64,000 nt of DNA from Mycolicibacterium sp. BiH015. Lineage in GTDB: Bacteria > Actinomycetota > Actinomycetes > Mycobacteriales > Mycobacteriaceae. A program made the position numbers and the translations under genes. The stretch covers positions 1 through 64,000 of the forward strand of contig NZ_JAQGCZ010000001.1 of NCBI RefSeq assembly GCF_027706845.1, given 5' to 3'. Shown one piece after another: positions 25,141 through 33,101 of the stretch. Under the pieces are notes generated by a model. That model had not been told where the DNA came from. It searched no databases and saw only the letters and a program-made list of their open reading frames with translations. Numbering within the stretch: position 1 is the first letter of the stretch; each line of letters begins with the position of its first letter.

Positions 25141-25698
25141 ATGACCACCCTCGAAAACCGGCCCAACAGCGCGCTTCTCGTCGTCGACGTGCAGAATGCC
25201 GTCGTTGACGGGGCCTACCGGCGGGACGACGTCGTCGCCAACATCGCCGTGCTCGTGGACAGGGCGCGCCGCGAACGCGTTCCCGTGGTGTGGGTACGCC
25301 ACCACGACGAGGATCTCGCGAAGGGTAGCGAGGGCTGGCAGATCGTCCCGGACCTCGTCCCGGGAGCCGACGAGCCGGTGGTGGACAAGAACTACGGCGA
25401 TTCGTTCGAGGCCACCGATTTGGAGGACGTGCTCGCCGAACGTCAGGTTGGGCGTCTCGTCGTCACAGGTTCGGAGACCGACGCGTGTGTGCGCTCAACC
25501 CTGCACGGTGCCTTCACCCGCGGCTACGACGTCACCCTTGTGGGTGACGCGCACACCGCGGGCGACAAGACGCACTGGGGTGCGCCTGCGGTCGAGGCGG
25601 TGATCGCGCACACGAATCTGTATTGGGAACACCAGGCCGCCCCGGGTCGGACCGCGCGGGTCGAATCCACCGCCGACGTCGACCTGGGCCCAGGCTGA
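25141..25698 (+). CDS. Isochorismatase-family cysteine hydrolase
   Basis: This 185-residue protein has the catalytic triad of the family: Asp in LLVVDVQNAV, Lys in VVDKNYGDSF and Cys in GSETDACVRST. Family members hydrolyse amides or vinyl ethers (nicotinamidase, isochorismatase and related). The substrate is not predictable. It starts 11 bases after the HxlR gene and may be the last gene of that operon. Confidence 0.88.
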   Translation: MTTLENRPNSALLVVDVQNAVVDGAYRRDDVVANIAVLVDRARRERVPVVWVRHHDEDLAKGSEGWQIVPDLVPGADEPVVDKNYGDSFEATDLEDVLAERQVGRLVVTGSETDACVRSTLHGAFTRGYDVTLVGDAHTAGDKTHWGAPAVEAVIAHTNLYWEHQAAPGRTARVESTADVDLGPG

Positions 25699-25751
25699 CG
25701 CGCCCAAACTGAGCTTATGGTTGAGTTTTTGCTGAGATCGCGACCAAAGGT

Positions 25752-26360
25752 TCAGATTCGGCGCCGGTCGCCCCGGTTCAACCGGAAAAGCAGGTTGTTG
25801 CGGACCGAGGGCCACTCGATGTCGAGGATCGAATAGACGACGGTGTCGCGCCGCGACCCGTCGGGCAACAGTTGATGACTGCGCAGCACGCCGTCGAGCT
25901 TGGCGCCCAGGCGCTCGATCGCGTCGCGGCTCGCCGCGTTGAAGAAGTGAGTGCGGAATTCGACGGCGACACAACCTAACACGTCGAAGGCATGCCCGAG
26001 CATCAGAAGCTTGCACTCGGTGTTGACGCCCGTGCGCCGAACCCGGTCGACATACCAGGTGTAGCCGATCTCCAGCCGGCGGTTGGGGCCGTCGACGTTG
26101 AGATAGCTCGACGATCCGATCAGTGCGCCGGCGTGGTCGCGCACCACGAACGTCAGCCCGGTGTCGGGCGTCTGAGCGGCCAGGCGCGCCGCCACCCAGT
26201 CTTGCGCACTCGTCGACTTCGGCGCCCCGGTGAACCACAACGAATCGAGCGCACCACCGGCGACTTCCGACTCGATCTCCGGAAGATGTTCGCGAGCAAG
26301 GGGTTCAAGCGTGACGAAGCGCTCACCCGTCAGCGTGATCGGCTCGACAAACGCGCTCAT
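25752..26360 (-). CDS. GNAT-family N-acetyltransferase
   Basis: This 202-residue RimJ/RimL-type GNAT protein contains LTGERFVTLEPLAREHLPEI, IGSSSYLNVDGPNRRLEIGY and TWYVDRVRRTGVNTECKLLM, with AFDVLGCVAVEFRTHFFNAA and SRDAIERLGAK further on. It would transfer an acetyl group from acetyl-CoA to an amine on a protein or small molecule. ATG 26360 overlaps the stop of the upstream membrane-protein gene (ATGA). Confidence 0.87.
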   Translation of the reverse strand: MSAFVEPITLTGERFVTLEPLAREHLPEIESEVAGGALDSLWFTGAPKSTSAQDWVAARLAAQTPDTGLTFVVRDHAGALIGSSSYLNVDGPNRRLEIGYTWYVDRVRRTGVNTECKLLMLGHAFDVLGCVAVEFRTHFFNAASRDAIERLGAKLDGVLRSHQLLPDGSRRDTVVYSILDIEWPSVRNNLLFRLNRGDRRRI

Positions 26361-26773
26361 CGCGCCCATGCCGCGAGCATGGTCCACACCGACAGCACCA
26401 CGGCGACCAGCGCGACCGCACCGCCGACGTAGAGGCCGTAACCGGCGGACACCGGCGGGTACACGTAGAGCCGGTAGTACCAGACCGCCAGCGCCACCAA
26501 CACAAGCGAGATCGCCAGCGCAGCCGACGATGCCAGCCGACCGGAGATGCCGCGCGCGGCCATGGCGCCCGCGACCACCAGCGTCGACGCCAGCAGCACG
26601 ACCAACTGACCCACCCCGAATCCGGGAGGAGGCACCGGCATGGCGCCGGCCACCCCCCCGATGGCGTTGGCGCGTCCCCCGCTCTCGGCCGACGTCAGCC
26701 ACGGCAGCCAGGCGCTGACCGCGACGGCTAGCGCGGACAGCGCGACCAGCCACCCCGGAAGCGCGCGAGCCAT
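26357..26773 (-). CDS. Small four-helix membrane protein
   Basis: This 138-residue protein has four hydrophobic segments (GWLVALSALAVAVSAWLPWL, VGQLVVLLASTLVVAGAMAA, SSAALAISLVLVALAVWYYR, GLYVGGAVALVAVVLSVWTM). No family is recognised. It is coupled to the GNAT gene downstream. ATG 26773 is preferred because a longer frame upstream would run into the divergent cupin gene. Confidence 0.7.
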   Translation of the reverse strand: MARALPGWLVALSALAVAVSAWLPWLTSAESGGRANAIGGVAGAMPVPPPGFGVGQLVVLLASTLVVAGAMAARGISGRLASSAALAISLVLVALAVWYYRLYVYPPVSAGYGLYVGGAVALVAVVLSVWTMLAAWAR

Positions 26774-26799
26774 GCGCAGAAGACTACTAGGGTGAGCCG

Positions 26800-27246
26800 A
26801 TGAGCGATCTTCCCGAATGGGCGCGTCGTCTCGACCTCTCGCCGCATCCCGAGGGCGGCTGGTTTCGGGAGACCTGGCGCAGCGAACTGACGGTCCCACA
26901 GTCGGTTCTGCCGCCCGATTACACCGGCCCCCGCAACGCCGGGACCGCGATCCTGTTCCTCCTCATGCCGGGTCAGCAGTCCGCCTGGCACACGGTGCGC
27001 AGCGCCGAATTGTGGCTCTATCACTCGGGCGGGCCGCTGTTGCTCGAAGTCGGATCGAGTCAGGACACCGCCGCCACCCATGTCCTCGGCGCCGACATCA
27101 TGGCCGGCGAGCACCCGCAGTTCGTCGTACCGCCGGGGCACTGGCAGCGGGCGAAACCGCGCGACGACCAGCCCTGTCTGGTGAGCTGTGTCGTGGTGCC
27201 CGGTTTCGACTTCGCCGACTTCGTTCTCGCACCCCCTACCGACTGA
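26800..27246 (+). CDS. Cupin DUF985 family protein
   Basis: This 148-residue single-domain cupin has the DUF985 signatures LDLSPHPEGGWFRETWRS, GTAILFLLMPGQQSAWHTVR, AELWLYHSGGPL and PPGHWQRAKP. Its function is unknown in detail; a small-molecule-binding beta-barrel enzyme is expected. Its 3' end overlaps the convergent BKACE gene by 11 bases. Confidence 0.87.
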   Translation: MSDLPEWARRLDLSPHPEGGWFRETWRSELTVPQSVLPPDYTGPRNAGTAILFLLMPGQQSAWHTVRSAELWLYHSGGPLLLEVGSSQDTAATHVLGADIMAGEHPQFVVPPGHWQRAKPRDDQPCLVSCVVVPGFDFADFVLAPPTD

Positions 27247-27982
27247 GCAGGTCGACCGCCGCCGACACGAGTTCGGCGTTCCCTGCGGCGACCGACCCGT
27301 CGGGCATCGTCAGGGTGTCTTCCAGGCCGATGCGGGTCTGCACACCCCGCAGCCCCGCGTGTTGCAGTAGCGGCCAACAGCTTTCGTCGAGGCCGTGCAG
27401 CAGGACCGGTGCGGGCGACTCCGCCCCGGCCACGAGCGCCAGGAGTTCGTCGGCGGTGGCGGCGTCGCCGTCGGCACCCAGCTCGATCATCACGCGCATA
27501 CAGTGCGCGGCGATGTCGGAGGCCGCCCAGGACCGCGCCGCCTCGGCGTGGAAGATGCCGACCTCCACTCCCAGTCCCCGGTCGAGCAGCAACCGCGCCA
27601 ACTCCGGCGAACCGGGTTCATGCCAGTTCAGCGACGCGAAGTCCGGCAACACCGCCCAGCCGGCCACCGCGTCCAGACGCTGCTGAGCATCGGGCAGAGC
27701 CCAGAACCCTGTGGTGACACCAAGCGGCAACCCCGGCAACGCCTCGCGCACCGCGGCGACGGCGGCGTCCACCTCGGCAGCGAGCAGCGAATCCCTTCCG
27801 TCGGTGTTCTTGGGATGCATGTGGACGGCCTTCGCGCCCGCGCGATGAGCGGCGACGGCTTCGGCCGCGAGTTGCGCGGGGCTGACGGGCAGGTTCGGAT
27901 GCTGGTCGGGTGTCCGCGCACCGTTGATGCACGCCTTGACATAGATCGTCGGGGTTGTGGTGTCCTGGTGTTCGCCGGGCAT
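27236..27982 (-). CDS. BKACE-family beta-keto acid cleavage enzyme (DUF849)
   Basis: This 248-residue protein starts at ATG 27982, with AAGGA 8 bases upstream; an in-frame ATG at 27991 is possible but too close to that site. It contains YVKACINGARTPDQHPNLPV and the zinc-binding His-x-His in AVHMHPKN. The BKACE family condenses a beta-keto acid with acetyl-CoA to give acetoacetate and a CoA ester. The protein is shorter than the usual 270-310 residues. The substrate is unknown. Confidence 0.82.
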   Translation of the reverse strand: MPGEHQDTTTPTIYVKACINGARTPDQHPNLPVSPAQLAAEAVAAHRAGAKAVHMHPKNTDGRDSLLAAEVDAAVAAVREALPGLPLGVTTGFWALPDAQQRLDAVAGWAVLPDFASLNWHEPGSPELARLLLDRGLGVEVGIFHAEAARSWAASDIAAHCMRVMIELGADGDAATADELLALVAGAESPAPVLLHGLDESCWPLLQHAGLRGVQTRIGLEDTLTMPDGSVAAGNAELVSAAVDLLSR

Positions 27983-28207
27983 GGGGCCCATCCTTGTCTG
28001 CGGCGGACCGCTGCGCGAGGCAAGCAGATCGGCACCTCGCACCACGCGAGCCGCCTCGACCCGCTCGTCGTCAGGCGGGTATGGTCGGCGAAGCCGCGGT
28101 GTTCGCCTCATGGAGGTGCACACCCCTAGAGCGGGTCAAGGCCGAGTTGAACAGACAGCCGGGCCATGTCACGTCGCAACAGCACTTTGCAGACAGGAAT
28201 GGGTCGC

Positions 28208-29140
28208 ATGCCGAATACTTCAACCGAAGGTCCGAACGCCACCGCCAAGTCCGCGTGGCTGTCGAAGTCGGCGTCGGACACGCGTGGGTCGGACAAGAAG
28301 GAAGTCCAATTCCACTACGACATCTCGAACGAGTTCTTCAAGCTCTGGCAGGACCCGTCGCAGACCTACAGCTGCGCCTATTTCGAGAAGGACGACTACA
28401 CGCTCGAGCAGGCTCAGCTCGCGAAGGTCGACCTGTCGCTCGGCAAGCTCGGCCTCGAGCCCGGCATGACGCTGCTCGACATCGGTTGCGGCTGGGGCTC
28501 GACCATCCAGCGCGCCGTGGAGAAGTACGACGTCAACGTCATCGGCCTGACGCTGTCGGAGAACCAGAAGCAGCACATCGAGACCAACCGGTTCCCCAAC
28601 ATCGACACCACCCGCAGCATGGAAGTCCGTTTGCAGCCGTGGGAGGACTTCGAGGGCAAGGTCGACCGGATCGTGTCGATCGGCGCATTCGAGCATTTCG
28701 GCTTCAACAAGTACGACGACTACATGAAGAAGACCTACAGCTGGATGCCCGAAGACGGTGTGCAGATGCTGCACACGATCATCATCCCCAGTGACGAAGA
28801 GATCAAAGCCAAGAAGCTGCCGCTGACCATGTCGAAGGTGCGCTTCATCAAGTTCATCATGGACGAGATCTACCCCGGCGGACGGTTGCCGCTGGCAGCG
28901 CAGGTCACCGACGCCGCGACCCGCAACGGCTACACCGTCACCCGCGAGCAGCATTTGCAGCCCCACTATGTGAAGACACTCGACACGTGGGCCGCGAACC
29001 TGAAGGAAAAGAAGGACGAGGCCATCGAGATCACCTCCGAGGAGATCTACGAGCGGTTCTACAAGTACCTGACGGGTTGCGCCGACCTGTTCCGCGACGG
29101 CTACACCGACGTCGTCCAATTCACTTTGGAAAAGCAGTAA
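28208..29140 (+). CDS. Mycolic acid methyltransferase / cyclopropane synthase family protein
   Basis: This 310-residue S-adenosylmethionine-dependent methyltransferase belongs to the CmaA/MmaA/PcaA/UmaA group. It contains VQFHYDISNEFFKLWQDPSQ, TYSCAYFEKDDYTLEQAQLA, the SAM site LLDIGCGWGS, the active-site segment SIGAFEHFGFNKYDDYMKK and the C-terminal EEIYERFYKYLTGCADLFR. It modifies meromycolate double bonds (cyclopropane or methyl-branched, oxygenated groups). An N-terminal extension of about 30 residues is present. ATG 28208 follows CAGGAA. A second family member follows, and a KasB-like gene converges on them. Confidence 0.9.
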   Translation: MPNTSTEGPNATAKSAWLSKSASDTRGSDKKEVQFHYDISNEFFKLWQDPSQTYSCAYFEKDDYTLEQAQLAKVDLSLGKLGLEPGMTLLDIGCGWGSTIQRAVEKYDVNVIGLTLSENQKQHIETNRFPNIDTTRSMEVRLQPWEDFEGKVDRIVSIGAFEHFGFNKYDDYMKKTYSWMPEDGVQMLHTIIIPSDEEIKAKKLPLTMSKVRFIKFIMDEIYPGGRLPLAAQVTDAATRNGYTVTREQHLQPHYVKTLDTWAANLKEKKDEAIEITSEEIYERFYKYLTGCADLFRDGYTDVVQFTLEKQ

Positions 29141-29198
29141 CTGACGGCCGTGTAGTAATTTGGCCACACGCGTTACCTGATATGGAGGTCGGCCGGGG

Positions 29199-30098
29199 AT
29201 GACCGGGAGCAGGGTGCAGCAGCCGCCCGAGAGTGGCGACGACATGAAGCCTCACTTCGCGGAGGTTCAAGCTCACTACGACCTCTCGGACGACTTCTTC
29301 GGCCTGTTCCAGGATCCGTCCAGGACCTACAGCTGTGCGTACTACGAGCGTGACGACATGACGCTCGCCGAGGCTCAGGTCGCGAAGATCGATCTTTCGC
29401 TGGGCAAGCTGAATCTCGAACCGGGCATGACGTTGCTCGACATCGGCTGCGGCTGGGGATCGGTGCTGCAGCGGGCGATCGAGAAGTACGACGTCAACGT
29501 CATCGGGCTCACGCTGAGCCGCAATCAGTGCAAGTACGCCCAGGAACTGCTCGACGGGATGGACACCGAGCGGTCCCGGCGGATCCTGCTACGCGGCTGG
29601 GAGCAGTTCGACGAGCCGGTCGACCGCATCATCAGCATCGAGGCGATCGAGGCCTTCCCACAGGAGCGCTATGCGCCCTTCTTCAAAATGTGCAGCAGCG
29701 TGCTGCCCAGCGGAGGGCGCTTCCTGCTGCAGGCGATTCTGGGACACCCGCTGAAGAAGTGGCCGGAGTTGGGCATTCCGATCGTGATGTCCGATTTGAA
29801 GTTCATGCGCTTCATCGCCAAGGAGATCTTCCCCGGCGGTTCGGTGCCCGGCGAAGAGAACATCGTCGCCCTGTCCGCCGACGCCGGATTCACGCTGGAG
29901 CAGACGCAGTTCCTCAACGAGCACTACGTGCGGACGCTGGACACCTGGGCGGAGGCTCTGGAAGCCCACCACGAGGAGGCTGTCGCGGCAACCTCCGAAG
30001 AGGTCTACCAGCGCTACATGAAGTATCTGACCGGGTGCAGCGACTTCTTCAACCGCCGCATCAGCGAACTGGGACAGTTCACGCTCGTCAAGGCCTGA
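29199..30098 (+). CDS. Mycolic acid methyltransferase family protein, UmaA-like
   Basis: This 299-residue paralogue of the preceding gene contains VQAHYDLSDDFFGLFQDPSR, LLDIGCGWGSVLQRAIEKYD and VYQRYMKYLTGCSDFFNR. It differs at the active site: where most members read EAFEHFG it reads SIEAIEAFPQERY, closest to UmaA, which also lacks the His-Phe-Gly. Its chemistry may therefore differ, and UmaA itself has no settled role. ATG 29199 has GGAGG 10 bases upstream; ATG 29244 (MKPHFAEV) is an alternative start. Confidence 0.88.
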   Translation: MTGSRVQQPPESGDDMKPHFAEVQAHYDLSDDFFGLFQDPSRTYSCAYYERDDMTLAEAQVAKIDLSLGKLNLEPGMTLLDIGCGWGSVLQRAIEKYDVNVIGLTLSRNQCKYAQELLDGMDTERSRRILLRGWEQFDEPVDRIISIEAIEAFPQERYAPFFKMCSSVLPSGGRFLLQAILGHPLKKWPELGIPIVMSDLKFMRFIAKEIFPGGSVPGEENIVALSADAGFTLEQTQFLNEHYVRTLDTWAEALEAHHEEAVAATSEEVYQRYMKYLTGCSDFFNRRISELGQFTLVKA

Positions 30099-30102
30099 CC
30101 CA

Positions 30103-30175
30103 CCCCCGCCGGAATTGCATTCCAGCAGTTCCACACTCGAACTTTGCCTGCTGGAATGCAATTCCGGCAGGGGGT
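30103..30175. terminator. Very stable hairpin between convergent genes
   Basis: Arms 30108-30128 and 30148-30168 are perfect complements over 21 bp with a 19-base loop. Beyond a single-base bulge, five C/G pairs and an A/T pair extend the stem to 30102-30103 and 30174-30175. It lies between the methyltransferase stop (30098) and the convergent ketosynthase stop (30183), so a bidirectional terminator is likely. Confidence 0.75.
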
Positions 30176-30182
30176 CGGCGCG

Positions 30183-31418
30183 TCAGGCCCGGCCGAACAC
30201 CAACGAGACGTTGTGGCCGCCGAACCCGAATGAGTTGTTGATCGCGTACTCGAACCTCCCGCGGCGCGGCTCTCCGGCGACGACGTCGAGGTCGATCTCC
30301 GGATCGAGGTTCTTCAGATTGCGGGTCGGGGGGATCACGCCGTCCCGCAGCGCCAGCAGCGTCAGGATCGACTCGACAGCACCCACGGCTCCGACCGAGT
30401 GCCCGAGTGCGCCCTTCGGAGCGTAGACCGCGGGCTTGTGCCCGCCGAGCGCATTGTTGATCGCCACCCCCTCGGCGACGTCGCCGACCGACGTACCGGT
30501 GGCGTGGGCGTTGACGTGGTCGATGTCGGTTGCGGAGAGCCCGGCCAGCTCGACCGCGTGGGACATCGCGTAGCCGGCCCGCTTCCCGTTGGGGTCAGGC
30601 GCGACCATGTGGAAGCCGTCGGAAGTGATGCTGGCGCCCATCAGCCTGCCGAGGATCGTGGCCCCACGGGCCTTGGCGTGCTCTTCGGTCTCGATGACCA
30701 GCAGCGCACCGCCCTCGCCGAAGACGAATCCGTCGCGATCTTTGTCGAACGGGCGACACGCCCCCTCCGGATCCTCGTTGTTCGTCGACATCACGATGCG
30801 CATCTGCGCGAACCCTGCGATCGGGACGGCTTCGATGCGCGCTTCCACGCCACCGCAGATCGCGATGTCGGCCTCACCGAAGACGATCTGCCGCCAGGCC
30901 TGGGCCACGCCTTCGGATCCGGACGCACATGCCGACACCGGCGACAACACCCCGGCGCGCGCATGACGCTCCAAGGCGACCGCCGCCGAAGGTCCGCTGG
31001 GTGCATACTGCTGCACCACGGTGGGGTTGACCTGGTCGAGCCTGCCCTCCCGGAGGTGGTCGTAGGCGAAGGCGAGCTCCTCGACGCCGCCCATCCCGGT
31101 GCCGATCGACACCGCGAGGCGATTGGGATCGACGTCCGGCGATCCAGCGTGTTCCCACACGCGACGACCCAGCACCACAGCCATGCGCTGCACGTAGGAG
31201 AGTGTGTAGTTCTCCTCGGCGGTCAACTCCTCGTCGAACGTCTCCAGCAGGTGCCCGCCGATACGAACGGGCAGGTCGAACTCCTCGATGAACGAGTCTT
31301 CCAGCGTGCGGATACCGCTGCGCCCTTCCAGCAGCGCCTGCCATGTCGTCTCGGCGTCGGTTCCCAGCGCTGTCGTCATGGCCATCCCGGTGACCACCAC
31401 GTTCGGAAACTTCGTCAT
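30183..31418 (-). CDS. Beta-ketoacyl-ACP synthase, KasB/KasA family
   Basis: This 411-residue ketosynthase has a Cys-His-His catalytic triad: C164 in [11 protein letters not shown]305 in NAHATGT and H340 in [11 protein letters not shown]. Segments such as [34 protein letters not shown] and [16 protein letters not shown] match KasB more closely than KasA. KasA/KasB extend meromycolate chains in the FAS-II system. Here the gene is outside the usual fabD-acpM-kasA-kasB operon and faces mycolate-modifying methyltransferases, so it may be a specialised extra copy. The start is ATG 31418. Confidence 0.9.
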   Translation of the reverse strand: MTKFPNVVVTGMAMTTALGTDAETTWQALLEGRSGIRTLEDSFIEEFDLPVRIGGHLLETFDEELTAEENYTLSYVQRMAVVLGRRVWEHAGSPDVDPNRLAVSIGTGMGGVEELAFAYDHLREGRLDQVNPTVVQQYAPSGPSAAVALERHARAGVLSPVSACASGSEGVAQAWRQIVFGEADIAICGGVEARIEAVPIAGFAQMRIVMSTNNEDPEGACRPFDKDRDGFVFGEGGALLVIETEEHAKARGATILGRLMGASITSDGFHMVAPDPNGKRAGYAMSHAVELAGLSATDIDHVNAHATGTSVGDVAEGVAINNALGGHKPAVYAPKGALGHSVGAVGAVESILTLLALRDGVIPPTRNLKNLDPEIDLDVVAGEPRRGRFEYAINNSFGFGGHNVSLVFGRA

Positions 31419-31534
31419 GGATCCCCCTCGTACACTCCGATCCGTCGAACGCCACGATAGCTACCCGGATGCGGTCGGCTCACGCGAGACGTGCTCCAGG
31501 AGTAGCGGCTGCCGCTACGGGTAACAACCACTGT

Positions 31535-31750
31535 GTGAGCAAGGATGATTTCAAAAAGGGCGACAAAGTTACCTGGCAAAGCCACGGCAGTACCGCTGAG
31601 GGAACCGTCGAGGAAAAGATCACGTCCGACACCGAAGCGGCCGGCCGCACAGTGCGGGCATCCCAGGACGAGCCGCAATACCGGGTGCGCAGCGACAAGA
31701 GCGGCAACGATGCCGTTCACAAGCCCGATGCGCTGAAGAAGAAGTCGTGA
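31535..31750 (+). CDS. DUF2945 (HVA1-type tudor-like) small protein
   Basis: This 71-residue protein starts at GTG 31535 with SKDDFKKGDKVTWQSHGSTA and contains GTVEEKIT and PQYRVRSDKSGNDAVHKPDA, the DUF2945/HVA1 pattern, a small SH3/tudor-like fold. Function unknown. Its stop overlaps the DUF3140 start (GTGA); the two families are often neighbours in bacteria. Confidence 0.85.
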   Translation: MSKDDFKKGDKVTWQSHGSTAEGTVEEKITSDTEAAGRTVRASQDEPQYRVRSDKSGNDAVHKPDALKKKS

Positions 31751-32076
31751 GCGACGACAAGGGCACGTACGACGACTTCGAGGACGCGGTCAACATGACC
31801 GCCTCCGAGCTCAAGAAGTGGTTGGACACCGAGGAGTCGAAAGCCGTCGGACAGAAGTCATCCGGCGGCGGCGAGTCCACGGGACACCGCAGCGGACGGC
31901 GCATCGTCGAGATTCTCGGCACCAAGAAGGCCGAACTGTCCGACGACGACTACGCGCACATGCGCAAAGTCGTCGGTTATGTCCACCGGCACCGCGCGCA
32001 GGGTCCGTCCAAGGACGTCGAGCACTCCGACTGGCGATACTCACTGATGAACTGGGGACACGACCCCACCAAGTAG
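31747..32076 (+). CDS. DUF3140 family protein
   Basis: This 109-residue protein starts at GTG 31747 (MSDDKGTYDDFEDAVNMTAS), with LKKWLDTEESKAVGQKS, GRRIVEILGTKK and YAHMRKVVGYVHRHRAQGPS, then WRYSLMNWGHDP at the end. This is the DUF3140 signature, with a plasmid-stabilisation-like or DNA-binding helical character suggested for related proteins. It is translationally coupled to the DUF2945 gene. No defined role is known. Confidence 0.85.
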   Translation: MSDDKGTYDDFEDAVNMTASELKKWLDTEESKAVGQKSSGGGESTGHRSGRRIVEILGTKKAELSDDDYAHMRKVVGYVHRHRAQGPSKDVEHSDWRYSLMNWGHDPTK

Positions 32077-32082
32077 CTGTGC

Positions 32083-32140
32083 CGAGCAGACGCAAACTCG
32101 CATGTTCTTGTGCGATCTCGTGCGAGTTTGTGTCTGCTCG
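32083..32140. terminator. Long-stem hairpin between convergent genes
   Basis: Arms 32083-32102 and 32121-32140 pair over 20 bp with one mismatch (a G-T position); the loop is 18 bases. It starts 6 bases after the DUF3140 stop and ends 3 bases before the convergent amidohydrolase stop, as expected for a bidirectional terminator. No T-run follows. Confidence 0.7.
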
Positions 32141-32143
32141 CGC

Positions 32144-33028
32144 TCAGGTGGCCACGCCGAGCACCGTCAGCGCGTTCTGTTTGTAGATCAGCGGGATCAC
32201 CGCCGGGTCGACGTCGAGCGTGTCGAAGTCGCGACGCCAGCGGTCGATCTGGATGTACGGAAAATCGGTGCCGAAGAGCACTTTTGTGCGCAGCTGGCGG
32301 CCCATCGCGTGCACGAGCTGAGGCGGGAAGTATTTCGGCGACCAGCCGGAGAGGTCGATGTAGACGTTCGCCTTGTGGCCGGCAATCGCGATCTGTGAGT
32401 CGACCCACGGCACCGCGGGGTGGGCCATCACGATCGTCAGCTCGGGGAAGTCGGCAGCCACGTCGTCGAGCAGCATCGGGTCGCTGTAGCGGAGCTTGAT
32501 GCGATGCCCGCCGGGGAGCCCGGCGCCCATGCCCGTCTGTCCGGTGTGGAACAGCGCGGGCACGCCCGCTTCGGCGATCGCGTGATAGATCGGGTAGTAG
32601 GCACGGTCGTTGGGCTCGAAGGCCTGCATGCTGGGGTGGAACTTGAAGCCCTTGACGCCGAAATCGCGGACCAGTTCGTGCACGCGGTGCACGGCATGGC
32701 GGCCCTGCCACGGGTCGACCGATCCGAACGGAATCAGTACGTCGTTGTTGCGTGCCGCGCCCGCGACGAGATCCTCGATCGAGTTGGGGGCGTGCCGCAT
32801 GCCGTGGCGCGCGTCGATCGTGAACACGACCGCGGCGGTGTTGTGCCGCCGGTACTGGTCGGCGAGCGAATCCACGCTCGCGGTGACGCCTTCGGGCATC
32901 TTGAAGTACTTCGCGGTCGCCTCGACGAGCACGTCGTCATAAGCCTGGTGGCCGTGACTGTCGACCTCGACGTGGGTGTGGATGTCGATGGCCTCGACCG
33001 CGTCGAAATCGATTCCGTACTCGTACAT
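32144..33028 (-). CDS. Amidohydrolase-2 family metal-dependent hydrolase or decarboxylase
   Basis: This 294-residue TIM-barrel protein of the PF04909 family has the first metal ligands in AIDIHTHVEVDSHG (H17, H19), FKFHPSMQAF, ALFHTGQTG, VMAHPAVPWVD and VLFGTDFPY. Family members hydrolyse amides or lactones or decarboxylate aromatic acids. ATG 33028 is preceded by GGAGCAGGG. It is the last gene of the catabolic cluster and is separated from the ALDH gene by a hairpin, so it may be less expressed or independently transcribed. Confidence 0.87.
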   Translation of the reverse strand: MYEYGIDFDAVEAIDIHTHVEVDSHGHQAYDDVLVEATAKYFKMPEGVTASVDSLADQYRRHNTAAVVFTIDARHGMRHAPNSIEDLVAGAARNNDVLIPFGSVDPWQGRHAVHRVHELVRDFGVKGFKFHPSMQAFEPNDRAYYPIYHAIAEAGVPALFHTGQTGMGAGLPGGHRIKLRYSDPMLLDDVAADFPELTIVMAHPAVPWVDSQIAIAGHKANVYIDLSGWSPKYFPPQLVHAMGRQLRTKVLFGTDFPYIQIDRWRRDFDTLDVDPAVIPLIYKQNALTVLGVAT

Positions 33029-33044
33029 GGGCCCTGCTCCTTTT

Positions 33045-33097
33045 GCGATCTCGGCGTGCTCAGTTGCAGTAGGCGCGACCGAGCACACCCAAATCAC
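33045..33097 (-). terminator. Hairpin after the ALDH gene (dispersed element, copy A)
   Basis: Arms 33045-33061 (GCGATCTCGGCGTGCTC) and 33081-33097 pair at 13 of 17 positions around a 19-base loop. It follows the ALDH stop on the minus strand. The left arm and loop resemble the element at 44409-44464, so both are probably members of one intergenic repeat family. Confidence 0.5.
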
Positions 33098-33101
33098 CGA
33101 G

